Source of the DNA: Chitinophagaceae bacterium
Lineage (GTDB): Bacteria; Bacteroidota; Bacteroidia; Chitinophagales; Chitinophagaceae
DNA: 64,000 nt
Direction: 5' to 3'
Assembly (NCBI GenBank): GCA_017853575.1
Contig: JAFMJI010000009.1
Coordinates: 1-64,000 of the forward strand
In this document: positions 45,219-53,428 of the stretch, in pieces
Numbering within the stretch: the stretch's first letter is position 1
Layout: each line of letters opens with the position of its first letter
Program-made: the position numbers and the translations under genes
The notes under the pieces: generated by a model
What the model was told of the DNA's origin: nothing
Databases searched by the model: none
What the model saw: only the letters and a program-made list of their open reading frames with translations

Positions 45219-47333
45219 TTGGCAAGAAATCCACATATATCACTGATTGGAAACCCGAATAGTGGGAAAAGTTCTGTATTCAATCATTTAACCGGGTTGC
45301 GTCAGAAGGTTGGAAATTTTCCGGGTGTTACAGTAGAAAAAAAATCAGGGATTTGTAGGCTGGCCAACAAACAGGATATTACTGTTATAGATTTGCCTGG
45401 TACATATAGTTTATATCCAAGACGGGCGGATGAATGGGTTTCATACAAACAATTGATGTCGCCAATTGGGGGGGAAGAGGTTGATCTTGCGGTGGTGGTG
45501 GTGGATGCAACCGCGTTGAGAAGAAACCTTTTGTTTGTTTCTCAGGTGATTGATTTAAAAATTCCGGTGGTGGTTGCACTAACCATGACAGACCTTGCAA
45601 AAAAACGCGGGCTTCATATCAACATAAGAGAACTATCAAGAGAAATGCAAGTTCCGGTGGTTTCAATGAATGCCAGAACTGGTAAGGGTGTTGAAGACCT
45701 TAAAACAACAATTTCCCAGGTCTTGTTAAATAATTTTACGGCCAAAGATTTTTTTCCGGTTGGTTCACTTGCAGAGGAACCCATTGCGGAAGCGCGCTTG
45801 GTGCTTCCGAATAAAAGTGACTATGCGGTTGTTCACTATTTAATCAATCATGAGCGGTTTGAGTTATCAGATGATATACAAGACCGTATTGAGCGAATTG
45901 AAAAAAAATACGATTTCAATCATACAAAAATTCAGGCCGAGGATATTCAACAACGATACAAACGAATTCGTGAGATTATTAAAAAAACGGTTGAAGAAGA
46001 TAGTGTTGAAGCAAAAAGAATGTTCTCAGAAAAACTGGATGCGTTCTTTTTGCACAGGGCCTGGGGGTCTTTGATCATGGGGGTTGTTTTGTTTTTATTA
46101 TTTCAAAGTGTGTTCTGGGTTGCAGAGTACCCAATGAATGCGATTGAAGAAGGAATGGGTGCCTTAACAGGATATTTATCCCACTTGCTTCCAAAAACAT
46201 GGTATGCGGATTTATTAATCAATGGTGTTTTGGCGGGGCTGGGAGGAATACTTGTTTTTGTTCCACAGATCATGATTTTATTTGGGTTGATTACACTCTT
46301 GGAGGATACTGGTTATATGGCAAGAATTAGTTTTTTGACAGATAGAATCATGAGAAAGGTGGGTTTAAATGGAAAAAGCGTAATGCCAATGGTGGGTGGG
46401 TTTGCTTGTGCGGTTCCCGCTATCATGAGTGCAAGGAATATTGAAAATAGAAAAGAGCGTTTGTTAACGATCATGGTAACACCTTTTATGAGTTGTAGTG
46501 CTCGACTCCCGGTGTTTACAATATTGGCCGCGCTGGTTGTTCCAAATGAGAAAATTTTTGGAGTATTAAGCTTACAGGGGTTGGTTTTGATGGGTTTATA
46601 TGTTTTTGGTGTAGTAATTGCAATGTTGGTGTCCTACGTATTAAACATATTTATAAAGATGAAGGAGAAAAGCTTTTTTATACTTGAGCTTCCTTTATAC
46701 AAACAACCTCGGTGGAATAATATATTTATTACAATGGTTGAAAAGGCAAAGGTTTTTGTGTTTGATGCGGGTAAAGTAATCATGGTTATTTCCCTTTTAT
46801 TATGGGCGTTGAGTTCTTTTGGTCCTGGTGAAAAGAGAGAAACCATTAATAAAGAATATGCCCAAAAAATTGAAAAAGATCCGATCAATACATCACAATA
46901 TGAGCGTGCAAAATCAGCTGAGTTGCTTGAGTTTTCTTATGCGGGAATCCTTGGAAGAACAATTGAGCCTGTAATAAAACCGCTTGGGTATGATTGGAAA
47001 ATTGGTATTGCGTTGATTACTTCATTTGCTGCAAGGGAGGTTTTTGTTGGAACAATGGCCACACTTTATAGTGTTGGAGAGGGAGAAGAAGAAATAGGAG
47101 AAACACTTACAAATAAAATGCAATCTGCAAAACGCGCAGATGGGAGTAAGGTATATACTAGAGCAACAGGATTCTCTTTGCTAATTTTTTATCTACTTGC
47201 GATGCAATGTATGAGTACGCTGGCTGTTGTTAAAAGAGAAACTGGTTCGTGGAAGTGGCCTATTATTCAATTGTTGTATATGACAGCGCTTGCTTATGTC
47301 TTAAGTTTGATTACGTATCAGATCTTTGTTTAA
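45219..47333 (+). CDS. feoB: Ferrous iron transporter FeoB
   Basis: The 704-residue protein has an N-terminal G domain with G1 GNPNSGKS (11-18) and DLPGTYSLYP, a helical spacer, then the membrane core with two Gate motifs (GGFACAVPAIMSARNIENRKERLLTIMVTPFMSCSARLPV). It transports Fe2+ across the inner membrane. The start is a TTG with no in-frame ATG nearby. No FeoA domain is fused; a lone feoA lies at 32717. Confidence 0.95.
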   Translation: MARNPHISLIGNPNSGKSSVFNHLTGLRQKVGNFPGVTVEKKSGICRLANKQDITVIDLPGTYSLYPRRADEWVSYKQLMSPIGGEEVDLAVVVVDATALRRNLLFVSQVIDLKIPVVVALTMTDLAKKRGLHINIRELSREMQVPVVSMNARTGKGVEDLKTTISQVLLNNFTAKDFFPVGSLAEEPIAEARLVLPNKSDYAVVHYLINHERFELSDDIQDRIERIEKKYDFNHTKIQAEDIQQRYKRIREIIKKTVEEDSVEAKRMFSEKLDAFFLHRAWGSLIMGVVLFLLFQSVFWVAEYPMNAIEEGMGALTGYLSHLLPKTWYADLLINGVLAGLGGILVFVPQIMILFGLITLLEDTGYMARISFLTDRIMRKVGLNGKSVMPMVGGFACAVPAIMSARNIENRKERLLTIMVTPFMSCSARLPVFTILAALVVPNEKIFGVLSLQGLVLMGLYVFGVVIAMLVSYVLNIFIKMKEKSFFILELPLYKQPRWNNIFITMVEKAKVFVFDAGKVIMVISLLLWALSSFGPGEKRETINKEYAQKIEKDPINTSQYERAKSAELLEFSYAGILGRTIEPVIKPLGYDWKIGIALITSFAAREVFVGTMATLYSVGEGEEEIGETLTNKMQSAKRADGSKVYTRATGFSLLIFYLLAMQCMSTLAVVKRETGSWKWPIIQLLYMTALAYVLSLITYQIFV

Positions 47334-47956
47334 TCAATAATCTTTTTTTCTTTCAATTCATTTCTTAATTGATCTGGTGATTGGAAATGAATTGAAATGA
47401 TTCCTACTTCTTTAGCAGCATTGATATTTCTTAAATTATCATCAATAAACAATGTGTTTGATGGATCAAGGTGGAATCTGTTTAAAATAATATCATAAAT
47501 TTCTTTAAAGGGTTTTCTTGTTTTTTCTTCACCTGAAACCACTCTTCCATCAAACCAATGTAAGAAATCAAACAACTCTAGCGCACGTGGAAAGGTTTCT
47601 GCACTCCAGTTTGTTAATGCATAGAGACCTTGTTTTTTATTTTCTTTTAGTTCATTTAATATTTCAACTGTTCCTGTAATGGGCCCGTTTAACATTTCTT
47701 CCCATCGCTCATAGTAGGCAAGGATAAGCTCTTTATATTCCGGGTGTTTTGATATTAATAATTCGTTTGCTTCTTTAATTAATCTTCCACCGTCTTGGGC
47801 TTCATTCCAATCTGGTGTACATATATTTTCAAGAAACCAGGCTCTTTTAGAATCATCTAATATGATTTTTTTATACATATAATCAGGATTCCAGTCAATC
47901 AGAACCCCACCTAGATCAAATATTATATTTTTAATTTCAATTAAATTAATCTCCAT
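47330..47956 (-). CDS. HAD-family phosphatase (YihX-like)
   Basis: The HAD motifs are IIFDLGGVLIDWN near the N-terminus, LTNWS in the middle, KTRKP and FIDDNLRNINAAKEVG. The family dephosphorylates sugar phosphates such as alpha-glucose 1-phosphate. The stop overlaps the convergent feoB stop by 4 bp and the start overlaps the upstream small gene by 16 bp. Confidence 0.9.
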   Translation of the reverse strand: MEINLIEIKNIIFDLGGVLIDWNPDYMYKKIILDDSKRAWFLENICTPDWNEAQDGGRLIKEANELLISKHPEYKELILAYYERWEEMLNGPITGTVEILNELKENKKQGLYALTNWSAETFPRALELFDFLHWFDGRVVSGEEKTRKPFKEIYDIILNRFHLDPSNTLFIDDNLRNINAAKEVGIISIHFQSPDQLRNELKEKKIID

Positions 47957-48279
47957 CCAATTGTTTTATTAATCGTGTTTTTTACAGCATTTAATGCGGC
48001 ATTAATAGTCTTTTCTGCAGTTATAATACCAATGCCTTCAAAACTAAGTAGAATAGTTTTAAAAGATTCCTTTTGAATCGTTAAATGAAGTTTAGCTTGG
48101 TGTTCTGTTATCTTTCCCTCTAGTTTTAAAACTGCAATTTGTTCCAGGTTATGGATGATGTTTTTTAGTTGAAGTTCTGCAATGGGTGAAATATTTTTCC
48201 ATTCTTTCTTTAATACATTCTTACTGGCCGATAACATGGATTTTAGTAATTCATTTATATCTATTTTGTTTTTTGGCAT
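47941..48279 (-). CDS. Small protein of unknown function
   Basis: I do not recognise this 112-residue, mostly alpha-helical protein. It has no signal peptide or membrane helix. Charged N-terminal helices (INELLKSMLSASKNVLKKEWKN) are followed by a long amphipathic helix and a GIGIITAEKTINAALNAVKNTINK segment. It is translationally overlapped with the HAD gene and follows the lipoprotein gene by 3 bp, so it is part of a three-gene unit beside the candidate origin. Confidence 0.7.
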   Translation of the reverse strand: MPKNKIDINELLKSMLSASKNVLKKEWKNISPIAELQLKNIIHNLEQIAVLKLEGKITEHQAKLHLTIQKESFKTILLSFEGIGIITAEKTINAALNAVKNTINKTIGWRLI

Positions 48280-48282
48280 TTA

Positions 48283-48723
48283 TTAGTTCCTTTTATTTTT
48301 AAGTGCTTGCTGTAATTGAAGGATCGCTGTGAATGTATTATCAAAAGCTGATTCAACCAATATTATTTCTTCCTTGTTTTTAAAACCGCTTTTATGTAAT
48401 GCTTCTAAAGAGTTAACCTGTGTCAACAATGAAGTAATTTGTTGTTGAGTAATATTTGTTTTTTCAATCGACCTAGTTCTTATCTCAAGAATATGTATAT
48501 CTGATTTAAAATCATCATAGAAATCTATATACTTATCATATTTATTTTCCGGCAACCCAAATGTTCTATTTAATTTAACGAAGAATCTTGATGTTTTCTC
48601 TTGTAATGAATTTATCTTATTATCTGAAACAGCATCGTATTCTTGAATAAGGCGAATTTCAGAACACGAAAAAAGGAAAATAAAAGCAAAGAAAAAACTG
48701 AAAGAACGGATGTTGATAATCAT
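48283..48723 (-). CDS. Small lipoprotein of unknown function
   Basis: The 146-residue protein starts with a lipoprotein signal (FFFAFIFLFSC lipobox) and continues as a helical, likely coiled-coil region rich in Glu, Lys and Gln (IHILEIRTRSIEKTN, LLTQVNSLEALHKSGFKNKEEI). I do not recognise the family. Its start borders the candidate replication origin. Confidence 0.7.
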   Translation of the reverse strand: MIINIRSFSFFFAFIFLFSCSEIRLIQEYDAVSDNKINSLQEKTSRFFVKLNRTFGLPENKYDKYIDFYDDFKSDIHILEIRTRSIEKTNITQQQITSLLTQVNSLEALHKSGFKNKEEIILVESAFDNTFTAILQLQQALKNKRN

Positions 48724-49166
48724 TATAGTATTTATAATTATACTTATTATATAAAATGATCTATTACTATTAGGGTTGTGGAAATGTTGAAAAAGTATTT
48801 TTTAAATCACTACTTCACACATATTCACAACTATCCACCAATATTCACAAAACAACGAAGGTTGGTTTTTCTCATTAGTTTGGTAATTCAAAGGATATAA
48901 TCCACAAACCAGAATTACTAAATTATATTATTTCACATGACTAGAATCACCAGACATGTGTTAATAAACCATTGGTAATTTGTTTTAAAAATCCGTCTAT
49001 CTGAAGGAACCTAAAAAACGCCAAAAGTTAGGGTCTGATTATTCACAAAAAATAGCACCGAGATTTCCAAAAAGATTGATTTTCAAGGTTTAAAACAAGG
49101 TTATCCACAGTTTGTTAATACCTGTTTTTAGCCTATTTTTGCCGACTCCTATACAATATTATATAT
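48724..49166. other. Candidate replication origin (oriC)
   Basis: This 443-bp gap between divergent genes is the only gene-free stretch over 300 bp. It holds two perfect DnaA boxes of type TTATNCACA (49039-49047 TTATTCACA; 49101-49109 TTATCCACA), three with one mismatch (48821-48829, 48841-48849, 48898-48906) and two weaker ones (48777-48785 on the minus strand, 48831-48839). A very AT-rich stretch at 48721-48771 could be the unwinding element. dnaN is 4 kb to the right; mnmG and two parS-like sites are 17 kb to the left. dnaA is not in the window. Confidence 0.6.
49111..49141 (+). promoter_or_regulatory. Promoter of the PPIase gene
   Basis: TTTG (49111-49114), 19 bp, TATTTTTG (49134-49141) is a complete Bacteroidetes -33/-7 pair with the standard spacing, 25 bp before the ATG. 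A perfect DnaA box ends one base before the -33 element. Confidence 0.65.
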
Positions 49167-51293
49167 ATGTCAATTATTCAAAGCCTTAGAGACAAAGCCG
49201 CCGTGTTGTTGTCTGTGATGATTGCCATCAGCCTTATTGGGTTTTTGGTACAAGATGCATTTATTGGTAAAAGCGGAAACCTGTTCAGCGGACAATCCAA
49301 TACTGCAGGAACCATCAATGGAAAAAAAATAGAGCTGATTGAATTCAACCAAAAAGTCAACGCCTCTGAGCAGGCCTATCGCTCCCAGGGTTTACAAACA
49401 AATGAAATGATGACACAGTCTATCATTGAAAATGTTTGGAATGGGTATATACAAGAGGAACTTGTGAAAGGAGAAGTTGAGAAGCTTGGAATTCGTGTTA
49501 CCCCAAAAGAACTTGGTTCTATATTATTTTCAGAGGATGCCCCACAAGAGTTTAGACAAATGTTTACTGATAGAAATACTGGAATGTATGATATCAATGC
49601 TGCCAAAAACTGGTTCAACGGGGTTAAAAAAAGCACCAAGGAAGAAGATGTGAAGGTTGTGGTTGATCAATTAATTAAACCAATTGAAATTAACCTGCTT
49701 ACCCAAAAATATGTTTCTTTGTTTACACAGGCATCCTTTGTTCCAAAATGGATGATAGAAAAAATGAATTCAGATAACGCAATGATTGCTTCTGTTGATT
49801 TTGCAGGCGGCCCATATACATCTGTGTCTGACTCAACCATAAAAATAAGCGACCAGGAAATTGCAGATTATGTAAACAAACACAAAGAGGATTTTAAACA
49901 AGATCACGTAAAAAGTTTATCATATGTGACCTTCAACGCAAATCCAACTGTGGCCGACTCTCAGAAGGTTTTCAATGCACTTTCACAACTTAAGGAAGAG
50001 TTGCGTAATACAAATGACGAAAAAGGATTTGTTACAAGAAACAACACCACGCTTCCATACTTTGATGGATTTGCCATCAAATCAAAATTACAAATGAGCG
50101 CAAAAGATTCCATCATTGGAATGGCGGTTGGTGCTGTGGTTGGACCATATCTCGACGCAGGAAGCTATGTGATCGCAAAAAAAATTGATTCTAAATCAAT
50201 GCCAGACTCTGTGAAGGTTAGACATATTTTGTTTGGAACCATTAATCCACAAACAGGACAGGCAACAACACCAGACAGCATAGCAAAGAAAAGAGCAGAC
50301 AGTGTTTTTGCTGTTATAAAAGCGGGCGGAAACTTCGGCACACTCGCAGCACAATTGAGCGAAGACGAAGGAAGTAAACAAAAAGGAGGAGAATATCAAT
50401 TTTCTTCTGTAGATGCCTCAACACTTGACAAAGAGTTTTCAAACTACATCTTTAATAAACCAAAGGGAACATCCGGTGTTTTAAAAACATCTTTTGGATA
50501 TCATGTCATGGAGGTGTTGGACCAAAAGAATTTTGAACCAGCATACAAGGTTGCCTATCTCGCAAAGAACATAGTTGCCAGCGACGAAACAGACAATGCT
50601 GCTTCTTCGGCCGCAACACAATTTGCTGGATCCAGCAGAGATGCCAAAACCTTTGATGAGGCTGTTGTAAAAATGAAGGTTCAGAAAAACTTCGCAGACA
50701 ATTTAAAAGAAATGGATTATGGCGCTGGACAACTAAATTCAAGAGCACTTGTAAAATGGGCATTTGAAAACAAGGTGGGTGCTGTTTCAGAACCCTTTGA
50801 TTTAAAAGATCAATATGTTGTTGCTTTAATTACAAACGAAATTGAAGAAGGCGTTCAACCACCAAGTATTGCAAGGGTTGTTGTAGAACCAATTCTAAGA
50901 AACCAGAAAAAGGCAGAACTGCTTGCGAAAAAAGTAGGCTCAGAGAAAAACCTCGAAAAAATCGCGGCTGTTCTGGGTGGAACCACAGGAAGAATAGACA
51001 CCCTAAAGTTTGCAGACCCCTTCGTTCAAAATTTAGGAACAGAAATAAAAGTAATTGGTGCAGCGTTTAATAAAAAGAACCTGTCTAATGTATCGGATGC
51101 GATTGCAGGGCAAGGCGGCGTGTTCTACATCAAAGTAAACAACGTAGCCTCTCTACCATCCGCTGCTGTAGACTTCGTTGCACAGAAAAAAGCACTCGAA
51201 TCTCAGCTGAAACAATATACGGGATATAGCACAATGGAAGCCCTTAGAAAATCAGCTAAAATAGTTGATAAAAGAAGGGAATCAGGATATTAG
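49167..51293 (+). CDS. PpiD/SurA-like peptidyl-prolyl isomerase
   Basis: The 708-residue protein has a short cytoplasmic N-tail, one membrane anchor (AAVLLSVMIAISLIGFLV, about 11-28), a SurA-N-like chaperone region with a GTINGKKIELIEFNQKV motif, and a parvulin rotamase domain (about 350-455: VRHILFG, AKKRADSVFAVIKAGGNFGTLAAQLSED, GGEYQF, GYHVMEV). This is the PpiD arrangement; it assists folding of exported and outer-membrane proteins. A rho-independent terminator follows. Confidence 0.93.
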   Translation: MSIIQSLRDKAAVLLSVMIAISLIGFLVQDAFIGKSGNLFSGQSNTAGTINGKKIELIEFNQKVNASEQAYRSQGLQTNEMMTQSIIENVWNGYIQEELVKGEVEKLGIRVTPKELGSILFSEDAPQEFRQMFTDRNTGMYDINAAKNWFNGVKKSTKEEDVKVVVDQLIKPIEINLLTQKYVSLFTQASFVPKWMIEKMNSDNAMIASVDFAGGPYTSVSDSTIKISDQEIADYVNKHKEDFKQDHVKSLSYVTFNANPTVADSQKVFNALSQLKEELRNTNDEKGFVTRNNTTLPYFDGFAIKSKLQMSAKDSIIGMAVGAVVGPYLDAGSYVIAKKIDSKSMPDSVKVRHILFGTINPQTGQATTPDSIAKKRADSVFAVIKAGGNFGTLAAQLSEDEGSKQKGGEYQFSSVDASTLDKEFSNYIFNKPKGTSGVLKTSFGYHVMEVLDQKNFEPAYKVAYLAKNIVASDETDNAASSAATQFAGSSRDAKTFDEAVVKMKVQKNFADNLKEMDYGAGQLNSRALVKWAFENKVGAVSEPFDLKDQYVVALITNEIEEGVQPPSIARVVVEPILRNQKKAELLAKKVGSEKNLEKIAAVLGGTTGRIDTLKFADPFVQNLGTEIKVIGAAFNKKNLSNVSDAIAGQGGVFYIKVNNVASLPSAAVDFVAQKKALESQLKQYTGYSTMEALRKSAKIVDKRRESGY

Positions 51294-51323
51294 AACTTCT
51301 GCTGATGAGAAAACAATACAACT

Positions 51324-51353
51324 GCCACTCAAAAGAGTGGCTTTTGTATTTTA
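51324..51353 (+). terminator. Rho-independent terminator after PPIase gene
   Basis: Stem GCCACTC (51324-51330), loop AAAA, stem GAGTGGC (51335-51341) and a T-rich run TTTTGTATTTT follow. It is one of only two clear intrinsic terminators seen in the window. Confidence 0.75.
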
Positions 51354-51355
51354 GG

Positions 51356-51363
51356 TAATTTTG
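51356..51363 (+). promoter_or_regulatory. Putative -7 box of the DUF2480 gene
   Basis: TAATTTTG fits TAnnTTTG, and its last base is 5 bp from the A of ATG 51368, so transcription would begin at the start codon. It lies directly behind the terminator. Confidence 0.45.
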
Positions 51364-51367
51364 CACC

Positions 51368-51877
51368 ATGGAAGGAATAGTTAATAAGGTTGCAGAAAGC
51401 GGAATTATAACCCTCGATCTTGAAACCTTTTATCCAAAAGAAGAGGTGGTTGAGTTGGATATAAAAGATTTCCTGTTCATGGAAATGCTGCTTAAGGAAA
51501 AAGAGTTTCGGGAAAAACTCGATCAAACCGATTGGATATTCTATAAAGAAAAAATTGTTGCTGTCTTTTGTTCAACAGACGCAATCATTCCAATGTGGGC
51601 CTATATGCTGGTGAGCACAAAGCTTTCTCCTTACGCAAAAGAAGTTTTCCTTGGAAATAAAAAAGAAACAATAGAGAAGGTGGTTGAAAAAAATATTCAA
51701 CAAACCAACACCGATCAATTTAAGGATAAAAGAGTGGTTGTAAAGGGTTGTGGCGATATTGAAATTTCTCCCTCTGCATATTTATCTATTTCAAACAAAT
51801 TACTACCTGTTGTAAAATCATTGATGTACGGAGAACCTTGCAGCACAGTGCCTGTTTACAAGAAAAGGGGTTTATGA
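51368..51877 (+). CDS. DUF2480 family protein
   Basis: The 169-residue protein matches the Bacteroidota-specific DUF2480 family: LDLETFYPKEEVVELDIKDFLFMEMLLKEKEFR, IIPMWAYML, and VVVKGCGDIEISPSAYLSISNKL. No function has been assigned. A -7 box abuts its start codon, suggesting a leaderless message. The stop overlaps the convergent kdsB stop by 6 bp. Confidence 0.88.
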   Translation: MEGIVNKVAESGIITLDLETFYPKEEVVELDIKDFLFMEMLLKEKEFREKLDQTDWIFYKEKIVAVFCSTDAIIPMWAYMLVSTKLSPYAKEVFLGNKKETIEKVVEKNIQQTNTDQFKDKRVVVKGCGDIEISPSAYLSISNKLLPVVKSLMYGEPCSTVPVYKKRGL

Positions 51878-52597
51878 TTTATTATAAAACGCTATTGCCT
51901 TCTTAAGGTCTTCGGGAGTATCAACACCAACACTCGCCTCATTGGTTTCAACCATGCGTATTAGTACACCGTTTTCGAGATAACGAAGCTGTTCGAGCAT
52001 TTCTGTTTTTTCTAAAACACCCACCGGCCACTTTGTAAAATTAATCAACGCATCTTTTCTATATGCATAGACGCCAATATGCCGATACAAAACTTCGCTT
52101 ATCTCTTTATTTCTTTTGTATGGGATGGCAGATCTACTGAAATAAAGCGCGTCATTGAGTTTATTGCAAACAACCTTTACAATGTTTGAGTTTTCATAAG
52201 ATTCGTTTTCTGGAAACTTTTGCATGAGTGAAGCAACAGAAACATTGGGGTCATTAAAGCAGCGTATTAAATCTTCAAGCGGTTGTTTTTTTATAAAAGG
52301 TTCATCGCCCTGAATATTTACTATAAGATCTACATCTGTTTTCTCACATGCTTCAGCGATCCTATCACTTCCACTCTGATGTTGCTTCTGACTTTTAATA
52401 ACTTTCCCACCAATATTTTTAATTTCATCCGAAATGATATCGCTGTCTGTTACAACAACAACATCATCAAACAAATTCATCCCCAATGCATTTTGATAAA
52501 CCATGCTGATGATGGTTTGATCTGCAATTTTTTGCATCAGCTTCCCAGGAAACCTGGTTGCGGCATACCGGGCAGGAATAAATGCAATCTTTTTCAC
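51872..52597 (-). CDS. kdsB: 3-deoxy-manno-octulosonate cytidylyltransferase
   Basis: The N-terminal FIPARYAATRFPGKLM nucleotide-binding motif, then IQGDEPFI and YFSRSAIPY, are diagnostic for KdsB, which activates Kdo with CTP for lipopolysaccharide. GTG 52597 gives the usual MKKIAFIPARY start; a TTG seven codons earlier overlaps the upstream gene. kdsD of the same pathway is at 17383. Confidence 0.94.
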   Translation of the reverse strand: MKKIAFIPARYAATRFPGKLMQKIADQTIISMVYQNALGMNLFDDVVVVTDSDIISDEIKNIGGKVIKSQKQHQSGSDRIAEACEKTDVDLIVNIQGDEPFIKKQPLEDLIRCFNDPNVSVASLMQKFPENESYENSNIVKVVCNKLNDALYFSRSAIPYKRNKEISEVLYRHIGVYAYRKDALINFTKWPVGVLEKTEMLEQLRYLENGVLIRMVETNEASVGVDTPEDLKKAIAFYNKS

Positions 52598-52604
52598 GAT
52601 TAAA

Positions 52605-53423
52605 TTATAATTTTTCAAATGGCCGCCTCATCAGAGCAACAAACGCTTCGTCTTTTTCATTTGGATAATATCTGTCCAACCCATATTTAATTTCTTTTGG
52701 GTCGAGTTCCATATATGTACCCAGCAGTCTATCCCAGATTGAAAAAACGGCCCCGTAATTACTGTCTGTAAACGGTTGTTTCCAGTGGTGATGGACCTTG
52801 TGCATGTTGGGTGAAACCAACAAATACCCAATAAACCGATCCAACCATTTGGGCAAACTGATATTTGCGTGTGTAAATCCTGTAATAAAAACCAAGATTG
52901 TTTGATACAACAACACTGCATACATTGGAGCACCAGCTACAAAAATCCCAATATAAAAAAACAGCCCACGCCAAACCGATTCAAGCGGATGGTGTCTAAG
53001 CCCGGTTGTTACATCCACGTTGTTGTCTGCATGATGAATGATATGAAATCGCCAAAACAAACTGATTTTATGTTCTACAAAATGGCAAAGCCATCCTGCA
53101 AAAAAATCAAGTGTAAAACAAGTAATCAAAATGGTTAAAAGCGCACTACCACCAAACCAATTCACCAACCCAAAACCATGCTTACTCGTCCATCCCGCCA
53201 TAAAAACAATTCCGCCGGCCAATAAAGTATGAATAACAAAATGAATTGCCGTGAAAGCAAGATTGGTTCCAGCATGAACAACCTTCGTTTTTTTATAATG
53301 ATTATGAATCAGCGGAACAATATTTTCCACCGCCCACAACAGCACCATACCCGCAATAAAAAAACCCGCTCTTTCGAGGGGTCTCTTTTCTAAATCACTG
53401 AAATATGTAATGATATCTTTCAT
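52605..53423 (-). CDS. Sterol desaturase / fatty acid hydroxylase family protein
   Basis: Several membrane helices carry the di-iron histidine clusters CHFVEHK, FHIIHHAD, GLRHHPLE and NMHKVHHHW, spaced as in the sterol desaturase superfamily. It should hydroxylate or desaturate a membrane lipid. It lies 5 bp after dnaN and 7 bp before kdsB on the same strand. Confidence 0.9.
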   Translation of the reverse strand: MKDIITYFSDLEKRPLERAGFFIAGMVLLWAVENIVPLIHNHYKKTKVVHAGTNLAFTAIHFVIHTLLAGGIVFMAGWTSKHGFGLVNWFGGSALLTILITCFTLDFFAGWLCHFVEHKISLFWRFHIIHHADNNVDVTTGLRHHPLESVWRGLFFYIGIFVAGAPMYAVLLYQTILVFITGFTHANISLPKWLDRFIGYLLVSPNMHKVHHHWKQPFTDSNYGAVFSIWDRLLGTYMELDPKEIKYGLDRYYPNEKDEAFVALMRRPFEKL

Positions 53424-53428
53424 AAAAA

